From Roseiarcus sp963798015 (lineage in GTDB: Bacteria > Pseudomonadota > Alphaproteobacteria > Rhizobiales > Beijerinckiaceae), in NCBI GenBank assembly GCA_963798015.1, contig CAWCSA010000025.1, forward strand, positions 62,001 through 126,000: a DNA stretch of 64,000 nt, given 5' to 3'. Under the pieces are notes generated by a model. It did not search any database. It had not been told where the DNA came from and worked only from the letters and a program-made list of their open reading frames with translations. The position numbers were made by a program, and so were the translations under genes. This document shows, piece by piece, positions 53,958-63,300 of the stretch (its first letter is position 1; every line of letters starts with the position of its first letter).

Positions 53958-55157
53958 TCAGTTCTGCGGCCGGAGCTTCTTCACCTCTTCGTCGGAGGGC
54001 ATGTAGTCGGCGCCCTTGTGATAGGCGGAATCGACCATCACGCCCTTGCCGTCCTTGAGCGCGGTCTTGCCGACGAACGCGCCCATCGTCGACTGGTGGT
54101 CGATCGCCCGGAAGGTCACCGGCCCGAACGGGGTGTCGAACGAGACGCCCTCGGCGGCGGCGATCATCTTGTCGGTGTCGGTCGAGCCGGCCTTGGTCAG
54201 GATCGCCGCGATCCCCTTCATCAACGAGTAGCCGACGATTGAGCCCAGGCGCGGATAGTCGTGGTACTTGTCCTCATAGGCCTTGAGGAAGGCGTCGTGC
54301 TCCGGCGTCTTGATGTCGGACCAGGGATAGCCGGTGACGATCCAGCCTGTCGGCGTCTCGGTCTTCAGCGGATCGAGATATTCGGGCTCGCCGGTCAGGA
54401 AGCTGACCACCGAGCGGTTCTGAAACGTGCCGCGCGTGTTGCCCTCGCGCACGAGCTTCACGAGGTCGCCGCCGAACTCGACATTGAGGATCGCGTCGGG
54501 CTTGGCGGCGTCGATCGCTTCGAGAACCGCGCCAGCGTCGATCTTGCCCTGCGGCGGCCACTGCTCCGCCACCCATTGGATGTCGGGGCGCTTGGCGGAG
54601 AGCAGCTTCTTGAAAACTGCGACGGCCGATTGCCCATATTCATAGTTCGGCGCGATCGTCGCCCATCTCTTGGCCGGAAGCTTGGCGGCTTCCTCCGCCA
54701 GCATGGCCGCCTGCACGTAATTCGAGGGGCGAAGGCGGAAGGTGTAGCGGTTGCCCTTGGACCAGGTGATCGCGTCGGTCAGCGGCTCGCCGGCGACGAA
54801 CAGCACCTTCTTTTGCGCCGCAAAATCCGCGACCGCGAGTCCGACATTGGAGAAAAAGGTTCCGGCCAGCAGGGCAACGCCGTCGTTCGAGACAAGCTCG
54901 TTCGCCGCGGTCACCGCGTCTGCCGGCTTGCCGCCGTCGTCCTTGGAAACGACGACGAGCGTCTTGCCATCGATACCGCCCTTGGCGTTGATCTCCTCGA
55001 CGGCGAGCTGCCATCCCTTGCGATAGGGCTCGGTAAACTGCGGCAGGCCTGAATAGCTATTGATCTCGCCAATCTTGATCTCGTCGGCGCGCGCAGAGGC
55101 GAACATCGTCAAAGCCGCCGCGACGGCGAAGAGGCTATTCAGTCCGTTCCTGATCAT
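53958..55157 (-). CDS. ABC transporter periplasmic binding protein (LivK type)
   Basis: A 399-residue leucine-type binding protein. The ATG at 55157 has GAGGGG five bases upstream and gives a clear Sec signal, MIRNGLNSLFAVAAALTMFA, cleaved after ASARA. The mature protein starts DEIKIGEINSYSGLPQFTEP and includes AVEEINAKGGIDGKTLVVVS, typical of the family. It heads the operon. A palindrome related to that before the reductase operon lies at 55226-55243. The ligand is unknown; nicotinate or another pyridine carboxylate is a reasonable guess. Confidence 0.92.
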   Translation of the reverse strand: MIRNGLNSLFAVAAALTMFASARADEIKIGEINSYSGLPQFTEPYRKGWQLAVEEINAKGGIDGKTLVVVSKDDGGKPADAVTAANELVSNDGVALLAGTFFSNVGLAVADFAAQKKVLFVAGEPLTDAITWSKGNRYTFRLRPSNYVQAAMLAEEAAKLPAKRWATIAPNYEYGQSAVAVFKKLLSAKRPDIQWVAEQWPPQGKIDAGAVLEAIDAAKPDAILNVEFGGDLVKLVREGNTRGTFQNRSVVSFLTGEPEYLDPLKTETPTGWIVTGYPWSDIKTPEHDAFLKAYEDKYHDYPRLGSIVGYSLMKGIAAILTKAGSTDTDKMIAAAEGVSFDTPFGPVTFRAIDHQSTMGAFVGKTALKDGKGVMVDSAYHKGADYMPSDEEVKKLRPQN

Positions 55158-55225
55158 GGCGGCCCCTCGTCTGAAGGCGGCGCCTCGGCGTTCGGAGCTT
55201 AGGGTCCACGCCAGGGGCAACCAAG

Positions 55226-55243
55226 TCATTAGTACACGAATGG
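55226..55243. promoter_or_regulatory. Candidate MarR operator, site 2
   Basis: TCATTAGTACACGAATGG is an imperfect copy of the perfect palindrome at 60299-60316. It lies 69 bases upstream of the binding-protein start, where it could control the importer-enamidase operon. Confidence 0.65.
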
Positions 55244-55335
55244 TAGCCCATCCGCTTCCCTTGGCAAGTGGGAAATTGCGGCACGCGTCAGGTCATCTGC
55301 CGCGCCGATGAGCGCCCTTGACGTGCACTGCACAA

Positions 55336-55353
55336 TTGTTAGTAGACAAACGA
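55336..55353. promoter_or_regulatory. Candidate MarR operator, site 3
   Basis: TTGTTAGTAGACAAACGA is a weaker relative of the sites at 55226 and 60299. It shares TTAG, then A and AC at the same spacing. It lies 19 bases before the ferredoxin reductase start and could block its ribosome site or promoter. Confidence 0.5.
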
Positions 55354-55372
55354 TCTACCACCCGAGGAATGA

Positions 55373-56145
55373 ATGAGCGCGCTCTTCCAGGAAAGAGTTC
55401 TCGACGTCCGGCACTGGACGGACACTCTGTTCAGTTTCAAGACGCCCCGCGCCGCCGCCTGCCGTTTCAAGAACGGGCAGTTCGTGATGCTGGGGCTGCC
55501 TTTCGAGGCCGCCCGGTGATGCGCGCCTATTCCATCGCCTCGCCCAATTATGCCGAGGAACTCGAATTCTTCTCGATCAAGGTGCAGAACGGTCCACTGA
55601 CATCGCGCCTGCAGCATCTCAAGATCGGCGACGGCATTCTCATCGGCCGCAAGCCGACCGGCACGCTCGTCCTCGACAATCTGCGCGATGGGCGCAACCT
55701 CTACTTTCTCGCCACTGGAACCGGCCTCGCGCCGTTTCTCGCAACCATCCGCGATCCGGGAACTTACGAACGGTTCTCGACCGTCGTCCTCGTGCATGGC
55801 GTGCGCACCAAGGCCGAGCTCGCCTATCGAGACCTCATAGAGCTTGAACTGCCGAAGGATGAATTTCTCGGCGAACTGGTCGGATCCTCCTTGCGCTACT
55901 ATCCGACGGTCACGCGCGAGCCTTTCCACAACCAGGGCCGCATCCCTGACCTCGTCGAGTCGGGAAAATTGTTCAAGGATTTGGTGCTGCCGCCGCTCAA
56001 CTCGGAATGGGACCGCGTGATGATCTGCGGCAACCCGCACCTCACCACCGACATGCCCGCGCTCCTCGAAGACCGGGGCTTCAGCGAGGGCAATACAGGC
56101 GAGCCGGGCGATTACGTCATCGAGAAGGCGTTCGTCGAGAAATAG
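55373..56145 (+). pseudogene. fpr: Ferredoxin-NADP reductase, frameshifted
   Basis: The ATG at 55373 opens ALFQERVLDVRHWTDTLFSF and GQFVMLGLPFE, the start of a plant/bacterial-type FNR. The frame stops at 55520, but the next frame continues directly with GRPVMRAYSIASPNYAEELE (FAD motif RxYS), YFLATGTGLAPFLA (NADP site), MICGNPHLTTDMP and the C-terminal YVIEKAFVEK. Adding one G at 55507-55508 gives 257 residues, exactly the usual length. So a one-base loss is the only defect. In this locus the enzyme would reduce the ferredoxin that 6-hydroxynicotinate reductase uses. Confidence 0.85.
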
Positions 56146-56187
56146 CCCAGTCGGCCAAAGCGTCGCGGCGGCGCCAAATGAGCGTTT

Positions 56188-56658
56188 CTACCTCAGCTTG
56201 CCCAAGAGAGCGACGAACAAGGCCTTCTCGCGCCCGGCGAGCGGAGCGAGCGTTTCGCGCGTGATGCCGTGGGCCGTCGCCACATTCGCCTCGACGAAGG
56301 CCCGACCCTCCTCCGACAGCGCAAGCAGCCTGCGGCGCGCGTCCGCCTTGTCGGACGTGGAGCGGACAAGCCCCCGCTTCATCAGCCGGTCGACCACGCC
56401 CTTGATCGTCGCGACATCCATCGCCGTCATGCGCCCGAGCTGATTCTGCGACGTCGGGCCGATCTCATGAAGCTTCGCCAGCGCCGCCCATTGCGTCGGC
56501 GTGGTTTCGGCCCCCATGCGCGAAGCAAACAGCGCCGCGTGGCGCTGGCTTGCCTGCCGGAGGATGAAGCCCACCTGGCTGTCGAGGACGTAGTCGGTCG
56601 CCAGCCGCTTTGTCCCATTGGGCGGCGAACTCACGAGGTCCTCATCGGGAAGAGACAT
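56188..56658 (-). CDS. MarR-family transcriptional regulator
   Basis: A 156-residue winged-helix regulator starting MSLPDEDLVSSPPNG at 56658. The DNA-binding part is TSQNQLGRMTAMDVATIKGV with the wing VRSTSDKADARRRLLALSEE. It is the last gene of the reductase operon, which suggests autoregulation. NicR of Pseudomonas, also MarR-type, senses 6-hydroxynicotinate; a similar signal is plausible here. Three related palindromes stand before the operons of this locus and are its candidate binding sites. The frame is open upstream, but that part lies inside the preceding gene. Confidence 0.9.
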   Translation of the reverse strand: MSLPDEDLVSSPPNGTKRLATDYVLDSQVGFILRQASQRHAALFASRMGAETTPTQWAALAKLHEIGPTSQNQLGRMTAMDVATIKGVVDRLMKRGLVRSTSDKADARRRLLALSEEGRAFVEANVATAHGITRETLAPLAGREKALFVALLGKLR

Positions 56659-56686
56659 TGATGGCGCCGGGCGCGCCGGGGGCCGT

Positions 56687-57271
56687 TCAGCGCAGACCGT
56701 CCTCGCCCTTGATGTCCTTGGCTTCGAGGCCGCCGACCCGCGGCAGCGGCCGCCCCCCTGTCGTGACAGCCACCGCGACGACGATTTCGTTGGCGCGCGG
56801 CGCATCGTTGATGCTGATCTGCATGCCGTCGAAGTGCGACCGCACGAACGCCGCGTCCTTGTGGCCGAGCGGAATGTCAAGTTCGGCGCCCAAGCCGCCC
56901 CGCTTTTTCGATGACGGAATGAGCGCCGCGCCCTTGCCCAAGGTCTTACGAACCGGCGCGCCCATCTTCGGGTGCAACAGCGCCGCTGCATGCTCCATCT
57001 CGCCATTCTCGCCGACCAGCGCCGCCTTGCCATAGCTTTGCGCCTCCAGCCCGTTGATTCCGAGCGCTGCAACCGCGCGCTCGGAAAGCAGCTTGCCAAG
57101 CTCGTCGCCCGCTTCAATCAGCAGCGTAAGGTCCTCGACATAGCGGCCCGCGAAAGGATTAGTGATGACGGCGATCACAGCCGCGCGTCGCACGGGCGGC
57201 GAGACCGAACGGCCCATCTCCGAGAGCGTTTCGTCAACCACCGTTACGATCTTGCGGATGTCGAGGCTCAT
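56687..57271 (-). CDS. PF06684 'amino acid synthesis' family protein, copy 1
   Basis: A 194-residue protein of the family named amino acid synthesis in Pfam. Typical pieces: IRKIVTVVDETLSEMG, AVITNPFAGRYVEDLTLLIE, SYGKAALVGENGEMEHAAAL and IPLGHKDAAFVRSHFDGMQI. No enzyme activity is established to my knowledge. It overlaps the upstream paralogue by four bases. Position within the 6-hydroxynicotinate reductase operon suggests a step in ring conversion or maturation of that enzyme. Confidence 0.87.
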   Translation of the reverse strand: MSLDIRKIVTVVDETLSEMGRSVSPPVRRAAVIAVITNPFAGRYVEDLTLLIEAGDELGKLLSERAVAALGINGLEAQSYGKAALVGENGEMEHAAALLHPKMGAPVRKTLGKGAALIPSSKKRGGLGAELDIPLGHKDAAFVRSHFDGMQISINDAPRANEIVVAVAVTTGGRPLPRVGGLEAKDIKGEDGLR

Positions 57272-57852
57272 CGCTGTCCGTCCTCTCCCTTGATCTCGGA
57301 GGCCTTCAGTCCGCCGACGCGCGCGTGAACGCGAGCCCCCTTCGTCATGACCAACGCAAGCACAATCTCGTCGGCGCGCGGCGAGTCGGGGACGCCGATC
57401 TCGAAAGCGTCGAAATGGCTGCGCACATATGAAGCGTTGATGTGGGTCACCGGAACATCGAGACGCGCCCCGGGACCGCCGACCTTCTTAGTCGAGGGCA
57501 CGATGGCCTTGGCGTCGCCCAGGATCGCGCGCATCGCGTAGCCGCCCGGAACGTGCCAGAGCGCTCCGTGTTCGAGCTCGCCCGCGGCGCCGACGATCGC
57601 CCCTTTGCCGTAACCCTCGATCGTCGTCGGGTCGCCGCCAAGAGCCACGACGAGATCGCGCGCCATCGCGACGCCGAGCGGCTCGAGGTCCTTCATGAAC
57701 GGTGCGATATCTTCGACGTAGCGTCCGGCGAAAGGATTGCGAATCACGACAAGCGCAGCGCCGCGTTTCATCGGCTTCGCCGCAACAGGCCCACCCTCGT
57801 GAAAGATCTCCTCGACGATGGTCACGCGCTTGCGCACTTCTACGTCAGGCAT
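57268..57852 (-). CDS. PF06684 'amino acid synthesis' family protein, copy 2
   Basis: A 194-residue paralogue of the next gene, with the same blocks: RKRVTIVEEIFHEGG, LVVIRNPFAGRYVEDIAPFM, GYGKGAIVGAAGELEHGALW and VPVTHINASYVRSHFDAFEI. Both end with nearly the same motif (GGLKASEIKGEDGQR here, GGLEAKDIKGEDGLR in copy 1), so they arose by tandem duplication and may form a heteromer. Start ATG 57852 overlaps the UPF0280 stop by eight bases. Confidence 0.87.
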   Translation of the reverse strand: MPDVEVRKRVTIVEEIFHEGGPVAAKPMKRGAALVVIRNPFAGRYVEDIAPFMKDLEPLGVAMARDLVVALGGDPTTIEGYGKGAIVGAAGELEHGALWHVPGGYAMRAILGDAKAIVPSTKKVGGPGARLDVPVTHINASYVRSHFDAFEIGVPDSPRADEIVLALVMTKGARVHARVGGLKASEIKGEDGQR

Positions 57853-58765
57853 CGATCGGCTCCCTCGGAGTGGTTCCCGCTTGCGGCGCCTCGAGCGCCG
57901 TGAAACGTCCTCCGCGGCTCGCGGCTCGCGTGACGCCTTGCAGATGAAGCGCGGCTGCGGCGATCGCCCCTCGCGCGATGAGCGATCGAGCCGCCGCGAG
58001 GCCGCGGTCAAGCGCGATCGCGACCGAAGCCGGGTCGAGCGGTGCGACGCCGCGCGTCACCAGCCGGTCGCCAAGGTCGCTGTCCGGCTGCAGGCTGCGG
58101 GCGGGGCGTCGCTCGACGCGCGCGTCGCCGGGAAGGTCGACCGCATTGGCGACGACAGTCGCGGCCGCGTCGGCTTCGGCCGCGCAAGACGCAAGGATCG
58201 TGACCGCATCGGCGACGCCGAGCGAGAAGCTGCGGCCGGGCGCGCCGGAAGTGGCGATCCCGCCGATCCCATCCACCGCCTCAAGTCGCACGCGGGCAAA
58301 CAAGGCCGGGCGGTCAGGCCGATTGACGAGGCCGACTGTTGTAGCCTCGTCCGGCCCAAGCCACAGCGCGATGTCGCCGCCGTTGTTGACCGAGATGCGG
58401 ACAAGGTCCTCGCCCGCCGCGCTGCGCATAGCGGTCAGGATTTCGTCGGCGACGGCCCCCGCGACGGCCGCCATCGGCGTGATGAAGACGTCCGCAGCGT
58501 GCTGCGTGACCGCCGCCTCCATCCGTCGTGCGACGAGGCCCCGGAAAGGACGCGACGCAGGTGTGGAGGGTGCCCGCAACTCCGCGAGTTCCCCGCAAAG
58601 CTCGTCGAGCACCAAGCAGAACCGCGTCGTGGCGGCGCGATAGGCGGCGGCGACAGCCGCAGGCGCCCCGACCGCTTCGACGATCAGGTCGATCGGGCCG
58701 TCCTGGAGATGCAGTCTCACCCCGTCGGGCAGCATGCGGACCTGCGCGCGCTCCGCCCCGTTCAC
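57845..58765 (-). CDS. UPF0280 family protein (ApbE-like fold)
   Basis: A 306-residue UPF0280 protein. Visible features: RLHLQDGPIDLIVEA near the N-terminus, ADVFITPMAAVAGAVADEIL, ISVNNGGDIALWLGP and GIGGIATSGAPGRSFSLGVA, the last resembling the ApbE flavin-transferase core. The GTG at 58765 stands two bases after the reductase stop with GAAGG upstream. The earlier ATG at 58804 would overlap that gene. ApbE proteins attach FMN covalently to partners, so a maturation role for a redox protein of this locus is possible, but UPF0280 is uncharacterised to my knowledge. Confidence 0.83.
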   Translation of the reverse strand: MNGAERAQVRMLPDGVRLHLQDGPIDLIVEAVGAPAAVAAAYRAATTRFCLVLDELCGELAELRAPSTPASRPFRGLVARRMEAAVTQHAADVFITPMAAVAGAVADEILTAMRSAAGEDLVRISVNNGGDIALWLGPDEATTVGLVNRPDRPALFARVRLEAVDGIGGIATSGAPGRSFSLGVADAVTILASCAAEADAAATVVANAVDLPGDARVERRPARSLQPDSDLGDRLVTRGVAPLDPASVAIALDRGLAAARSLIARGAIAAAALHLQGVTRAASRGGRFTALEAPQAGTTPREPIDA

Positions 58766-58767
58766 GC

Positions 58768-60249
58768 TTAAGCCTTCAGCCGTCGTGGCGGCTGGACCGG
58801 CCACGGGTTGCCGTCGATCTGACGCACATGCCTCGCAGTCCCGTCGGTGAGCGAGCTCAACGGGCGAACATGGTCCATATGTCCGCCAAGCGCGGAATAG
58901 TCAGAAAGCCGCATCGTGAACTCGATCGGCGCGACGAGCGCCGGCGTGGGAACGTAGCCAAAGGCATTCGCCGGCAGGCGTGTCACATCGACCATGAAAG
59001 TGATGCCCCCGCCGGGCCAGACGTAGCAGGGCGCGCCGCCACAGGTCACACGAGTCAGCGCGTCCTTGACCGACCGCGTCAGGCGAACAGGGTTATCAGT
59101 GACGCCAGCGCGCAGGGAGCCGCCGGCGCCGCCCATGAAAAGCACGGTGCAGAGCGCCGGCTCACAATTCTCCTGGATGCGCTCGACCGACAGGCGCAAG
59201 GCCTCCGGCAGTTCGGCCTCGACGGGCCGCAGCGCCTTGTCCAGCCGGTAGAAGCCGTAGTGCTCTCCCGTTGTGGAGACCATCAGCATGGTGAGGCCTG
59301 GGCGCGCCTGCTTCGGGTTGAACGGTCCCAGAATCGAGAGGGGATCGGAAATGTTGGCGCCGCCCCATCCCGTGCCGGGCTCGGCCACCTGAAAGTATCG
59401 GCCGGGCGTCGACCGCCGCCCTTTCATCTTGATGCCGGTCGGCGGAATGTCGAGCAGCTTGCCGGCCTGGTGTTCCGAGAGGACGCCGGTGATGTGATCG
59501 TCGACAACGACCACCTCGTCGACATGTCCGAGCCATTGCTTCGCGAACATGCCGATCGTCGCCGAGCCGCAGCCGACGCGCATCCGCTCCTCGTGTAGGC
59601 CGTTGATGATAGGCGCGGCGCCAGCTTCCACGACGATCGTGACGCCGCCATCGACGGTCAATTCGACCGGCCGGCCATTCGAGAGCTGCAGCAGCGCATC
59701 GCAGGTGACGCGGCCCTCCTTCTTCGAGCCGCCGGTCAGGTGATGCACGCCGCCGAGAGACAGCATCTGAGAGCCGTATTCGCCCGTCGTCACGTGCCCG
59801 ACAGCCTCGCCCTCCGCACGCACGGTCGCCTGCTCGGGACCGAGGTAGCGATCGGTGTCGACTTTTACTTTGACTCCGCAATAGCTGAAAATGCCCTCAG
59901 TCACGACTGTCACCATGTCGACGCCGTCGACTTCGGACGAGACGATGAAGGGCGCCGGCTTGTAGTCCGGATAGGTGGTTCCGGCGCCGATGGCCGTGAC
60001 GAACATGGAATCCTCGGGCAGCACCGCGCCCGACCATTCCGTCGGGCTGCGTGAGAACGGCACGACCGAGCCGCCACGCTCCATCGTGCGCTCGAGCAGC
60101 ACGTGCGGATCGACCCGAACGAGCGTGCCGTCGCGATTGGCGTAGCGGTCACAGGCGCCAGCCATTCCGGGGCGGATGTAGCAGGTCACGGGACAGGCGT
60201 CGCAACGAACCTTGTCGTCGCCTTCCAACTCGACCTGTCCGTGGCTCAT
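58768..60249 (-). CDS. hnr: 6-hydroxynicotinate reductase
   Basis: A 493-residue iron-sulfur oxidoreductase of the 6-hydroxynicotinate reductase family (Hnr of Eubacterium barkeri), which uses reduced ferredoxin to convert 6-hydroxynicotinate to 1,4,5,6-tetrahydro-6-oxonicotinate. The N-terminus has VRCDACPVTCYIRPGMAGAC, a four-cysteine cluster motif. Further conserved blocks are DSMFVTAIGAGTTYPDYKPA, FSYCGVKVKVDTDRY, EERMRVGCGSATIGMFAKQW, GFYRLDKALRP and TCGGAPCYVWPGGGITFMV. The start ATG 60249 (GAGG six bases upstream) is preferred to 60264. It heads a five-gene operon behind the perfect palindrome at 60299. The assignment rests on remembered family features. Confidence 0.87.
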   Translation of the reverse strand: MSHGQVELEGDDKVRCDACPVTCYIRPGMAGACDRYANRDGTLVRVDPHVLLERTMERGGSVVPFSRSPTEWSGAVLPEDSMFVTAIGAGTTYPDYKPAPFIVSSEVDGVDMVTVVTEGIFSYCGVKVKVDTDRYLGPEQATVRAEGEAVGHVTTGEYGSQMLSLGGVHHLTGGSKKEGRVTCDALLQLSNGRPVELTVDGGVTIVVEAGAAPIINGLHEERMRVGCGSATIGMFAKQWLGHVDEVVVVDDHITGVLSEHQAGKLLDIPPTGIKMKGRRSTPGRYFQVAEPGTGWGGANISDPLSILGPFNPKQARPGLTMLMVSTTGEHYGFYRLDKALRPVEAELPEALRLSVERIQENCEPALCTVLFMGGAGGSLRAGVTDNPVRLTRSVKDALTRVTCGGAPCYVWPGGGITFMVDVTRLPANAFGYVPTPALVAPIEFTMRLSDYSALGGHMDHVRPLSSLTDGTARHVRQIDGNPWPVQPPRRLKA

Positions 60250-60298
60250 GCTTCGCCTCGCCATTGGAAACGCGCGGCGCTTGGCCGGGCGCGCCAGA

Positions 60299-60316
60299 TC
60301 ATTAGCACACTAATGA
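60299..60316. promoter_or_regulatory. Perfect palindrome, candidate MarR operator, site 1
   Basis: TCATTAGCACACTAATGA, seven-base arms around CACA, lies between the nicB stop and the hnr start, 50 bases before the latter. Related sites stand at 55226 and 55336. It suits a dimeric MarR regulator, and one is encoded at the end of the same operon. Confidence 0.75.
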
Positions 60317-63300
60317 AACATCGCGTCGGCGGCCGCTGTCAAGGTTTCTGTGCGCAGCCGAGCGGACACTTCCCGCAGCCCGGTCCAGGCCGGCTTGTCC
60401 GGGGCGAAGCGGGCGCGCAGATAGGTCGTGAGGTCTGCAATCTGCGTGTCATCGAGGTGATGGCGAAAGGCGGGCATGGCGCCGAGTTCGCTCAAGCCCT
60501 CCGGATGTGCGCCATCGAGGATGACGCGCAGAACGGTGTCCGGCTTCTCGGCGTGGATTGCGCTGTTGAGCGCGAGCGACGGCTTGACGCCGAACATGTC
60601 GAGGCCCTGTCCCGGCTCGTGGCAAACGGCGCAGGCGCCATTGTAGATGCGCGCGCCGGCGAAAGTCACGGGATTTGAAGCCAGCGTTTTCGCCGCCTGT
60701 TCGAGGCGCGCCTTGAGGTCGGGGTCGACGACCGCGGGCGCCGGGGCGAGCGAAACGAGATAGCGAGCCATCGCGCTTATGTCGGCATCGGGCAGCGGCT
60801 TGAGCCCCGCAACGACCGGCGCCATGGGACCTCCGGCTGCGCCATGCTCCGCGGAAAAGCCGCTGCGGAGATAATCGAAATAGGCCTGCTCGCTCCAGGC
60901 AATCGGCGCGGGCGACGATCCGTTGAGCGGCGGCGCGAACCAGCCATCGACCTCGCCTCCCGCGAGGTGATCGGCGCCCTTGAGTTCGGCGCCGAGCGCG
61001 TTGCGGGGCGAGTGGCAGGCGGAGCAATGGCCAAGCGCCTCGACGAGATAGGCGCCGCGATTCCACTGCGCTTCGCGATCGGGCCGCGCCTCGAAGGGCT
61101 TCGCTTGATGGAACATTGTGTTCCACGCCGCCATGAGCGGGCGGAAGCCGAAGGGAGGGCGAAGGTCAGCGGGCCTGTTCAGGGCCGAGACCGAAGGCTG
61201 AGCCAGGAAATAGGCGTAGAGCGCCTGCAGGTCCGCCTCGCTCGTCCTGACGAAGGACGTATAGGGGAAGGCCGGAAAAAGATGGCGCCCGTCTCGTCCG
61301 ACTCCCTCGCGCATCGCCCGCTCGAAGGCCGCGTAGGACCAAGTTCCGATCCCCGTCGCTTCGTCGGGCGTGAGATTGGTCGAGTAGATCGCGCCGAAGG
61401 GCGTCGCGATGGCGCGGCCGCCCGTCAGCGCCTCGCCACCCGGCGCCGTATGGCAATGGATGCAACCGCCGAGACCAGCAAGCGCCCGGCCGCGTTCGAT
61501 CGTGGCGGCGGACCAAGTTGCGGGGTCGGGGCGGCCAACGGGCGCGATCGCGCCGCGGATCGGCAGGCTCGCCACCCCAAGCGATCCGAGCGCTCCGAAC
61601 ACTGCCGCAAGCAGCGGGCCGAGCCGCCGCCGTGGCTTGGCGGAGGTTGGCGCAGCGGCGGCAAGTCGCGGCGCAGCTCGCGACGCCTCTTCGGCGCGCC
61701 CAGCTTCGCGCAAGCCTGCGAGGATGCGGTCAGCGGTGAAGGGGGGTTCGCGGAACCGAACGCCGGTTGCATCAAAAATCGCATTCGCGATCGCCGCTGC
61801 ACTCGGCACGGAGGCGGATTCGCCGACGCCGAGCGGTTCATCTTCCGGTCTCGGCACCATCAGCACGTCGATGGCCGGGAGCTCGGGGAAGGTCAGCAGC
61901 GGATAGCTTCCCCAGTCGCGCGAAGTGACTGCGATATCGGAGAAGGTGACCTTCTCCTTGAGGACGCGGCTCGTCGACTGGATGACGTTGCCGTGAATCT
62001 GATGGCGCACGCCTTCGGGATTGATCATCAATCCCGAATCCTGCCCGACCGTGACCCGGGTCAGCGAAACCTCACCTGTGCTTGGATTCACGGCGACATC
62101 CGTGACCCAGGCCGACCACGCCGAGGCGAGGCCTGGAAACTCCGAGTGGACGTAGACCGCATAAGCGAAGCCTCGCCCGGCAAGATTCCCACGCTCGTCG
62201 CGACGCAGGCGCGGCGCCGCGTGCGGCTGCCATTTGGCTCTAGCGGCGACCTGCTCGACGAGCTCTCTCCCGCGCGTGTCCTTGAGATAACGCAGGCGAT
62301 AAGCGATGGGATCGACGCCCGCCTCCGCCGCCAGTTCATCGATGTAGGATTCGTGGGCGAAGGTGTTGGGCAGCGCCGACACGCCCCTGAGCCAAGCCGC
62401 GCGCGCGATTGGCGCCATGTCGTGGACGACGACGCGATGATTCGCGAAATCGTACGGGCCGATCGCGGTTCGGTCGCCCATCTCCGTCACCGCAGGCGCG
62501 GACGGAATCTTGCCGGTCAGGATCAGCGCCAGCGTCGGCGCGGCGTTTGACGGATAACGGGTGGCGAAATCATAGGCCGCCACACCGCCGTCCGCGTCGA
62601 GGCCGCCGTCAGCATCCATAAGCTGGCTCGCGCCCTTCGGCTCCCACTGATGCTCCTGATCACGCGTCAGTTGCACCCGCACTGGCCGGCCCACCGCGCG
62701 CGAGAGCAGCGCGGCGTCGGCGGTCACATCGTCCGCACCGTTGCGCCCGTAGCATCCCGCGGCTTCCATCCGGATAATCTCGACAGCATCTTCAGGGAGA
62801 TCGAGAAGCAGCGCCAGGTCGCGCCGCATCCATAGTGGGTTCTGACTGCCGGACCAGACGCGCGCCTTGCCGTCGGCAACCTCAGCGAGCGCGGCAGACG
62901 GGCCGATCGACCCGTGCAACTGGTAAGGCCAGACATAGGAGCGAGTGAGCCGCCGGGCGGCCGACTTGAGCGCCCTGTCAACGTCGCCCTTGTCGAGAAG
63001 CTTGCGCGGCCGCGACGGGTTGCGCGTCAATGCGGCGGCAATGTCGGTGAGATCCGGCGGCTTCGCCCCTTCGCGCCACTCGACTTTGAGCGCGCGCATC
63101 GCCGCCTCAGCCTGCTCCTCCCGCTCGGCGACGACGCCGGCGAAATCGCCAACGACCACCGTGGCCACGACGCCCGGAAGGTGAGCGACGGATGCTTCGT
63201 CGACGCGAATCAGTGAGCGTCCGACGTGATCGCCCGAATCGAAGCCAGCATAAGGCGGCCGGACGACGCGCCCGTGCAGCATGCCGGGCAGACGCATATC

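Noticed and set aside
60844..62550. 568-codon frame opposite nicB
   Set aside because: Antisense shadow of a clear molybdenum enzyme gene; rich in Arg, Gly and Ala with no domain.
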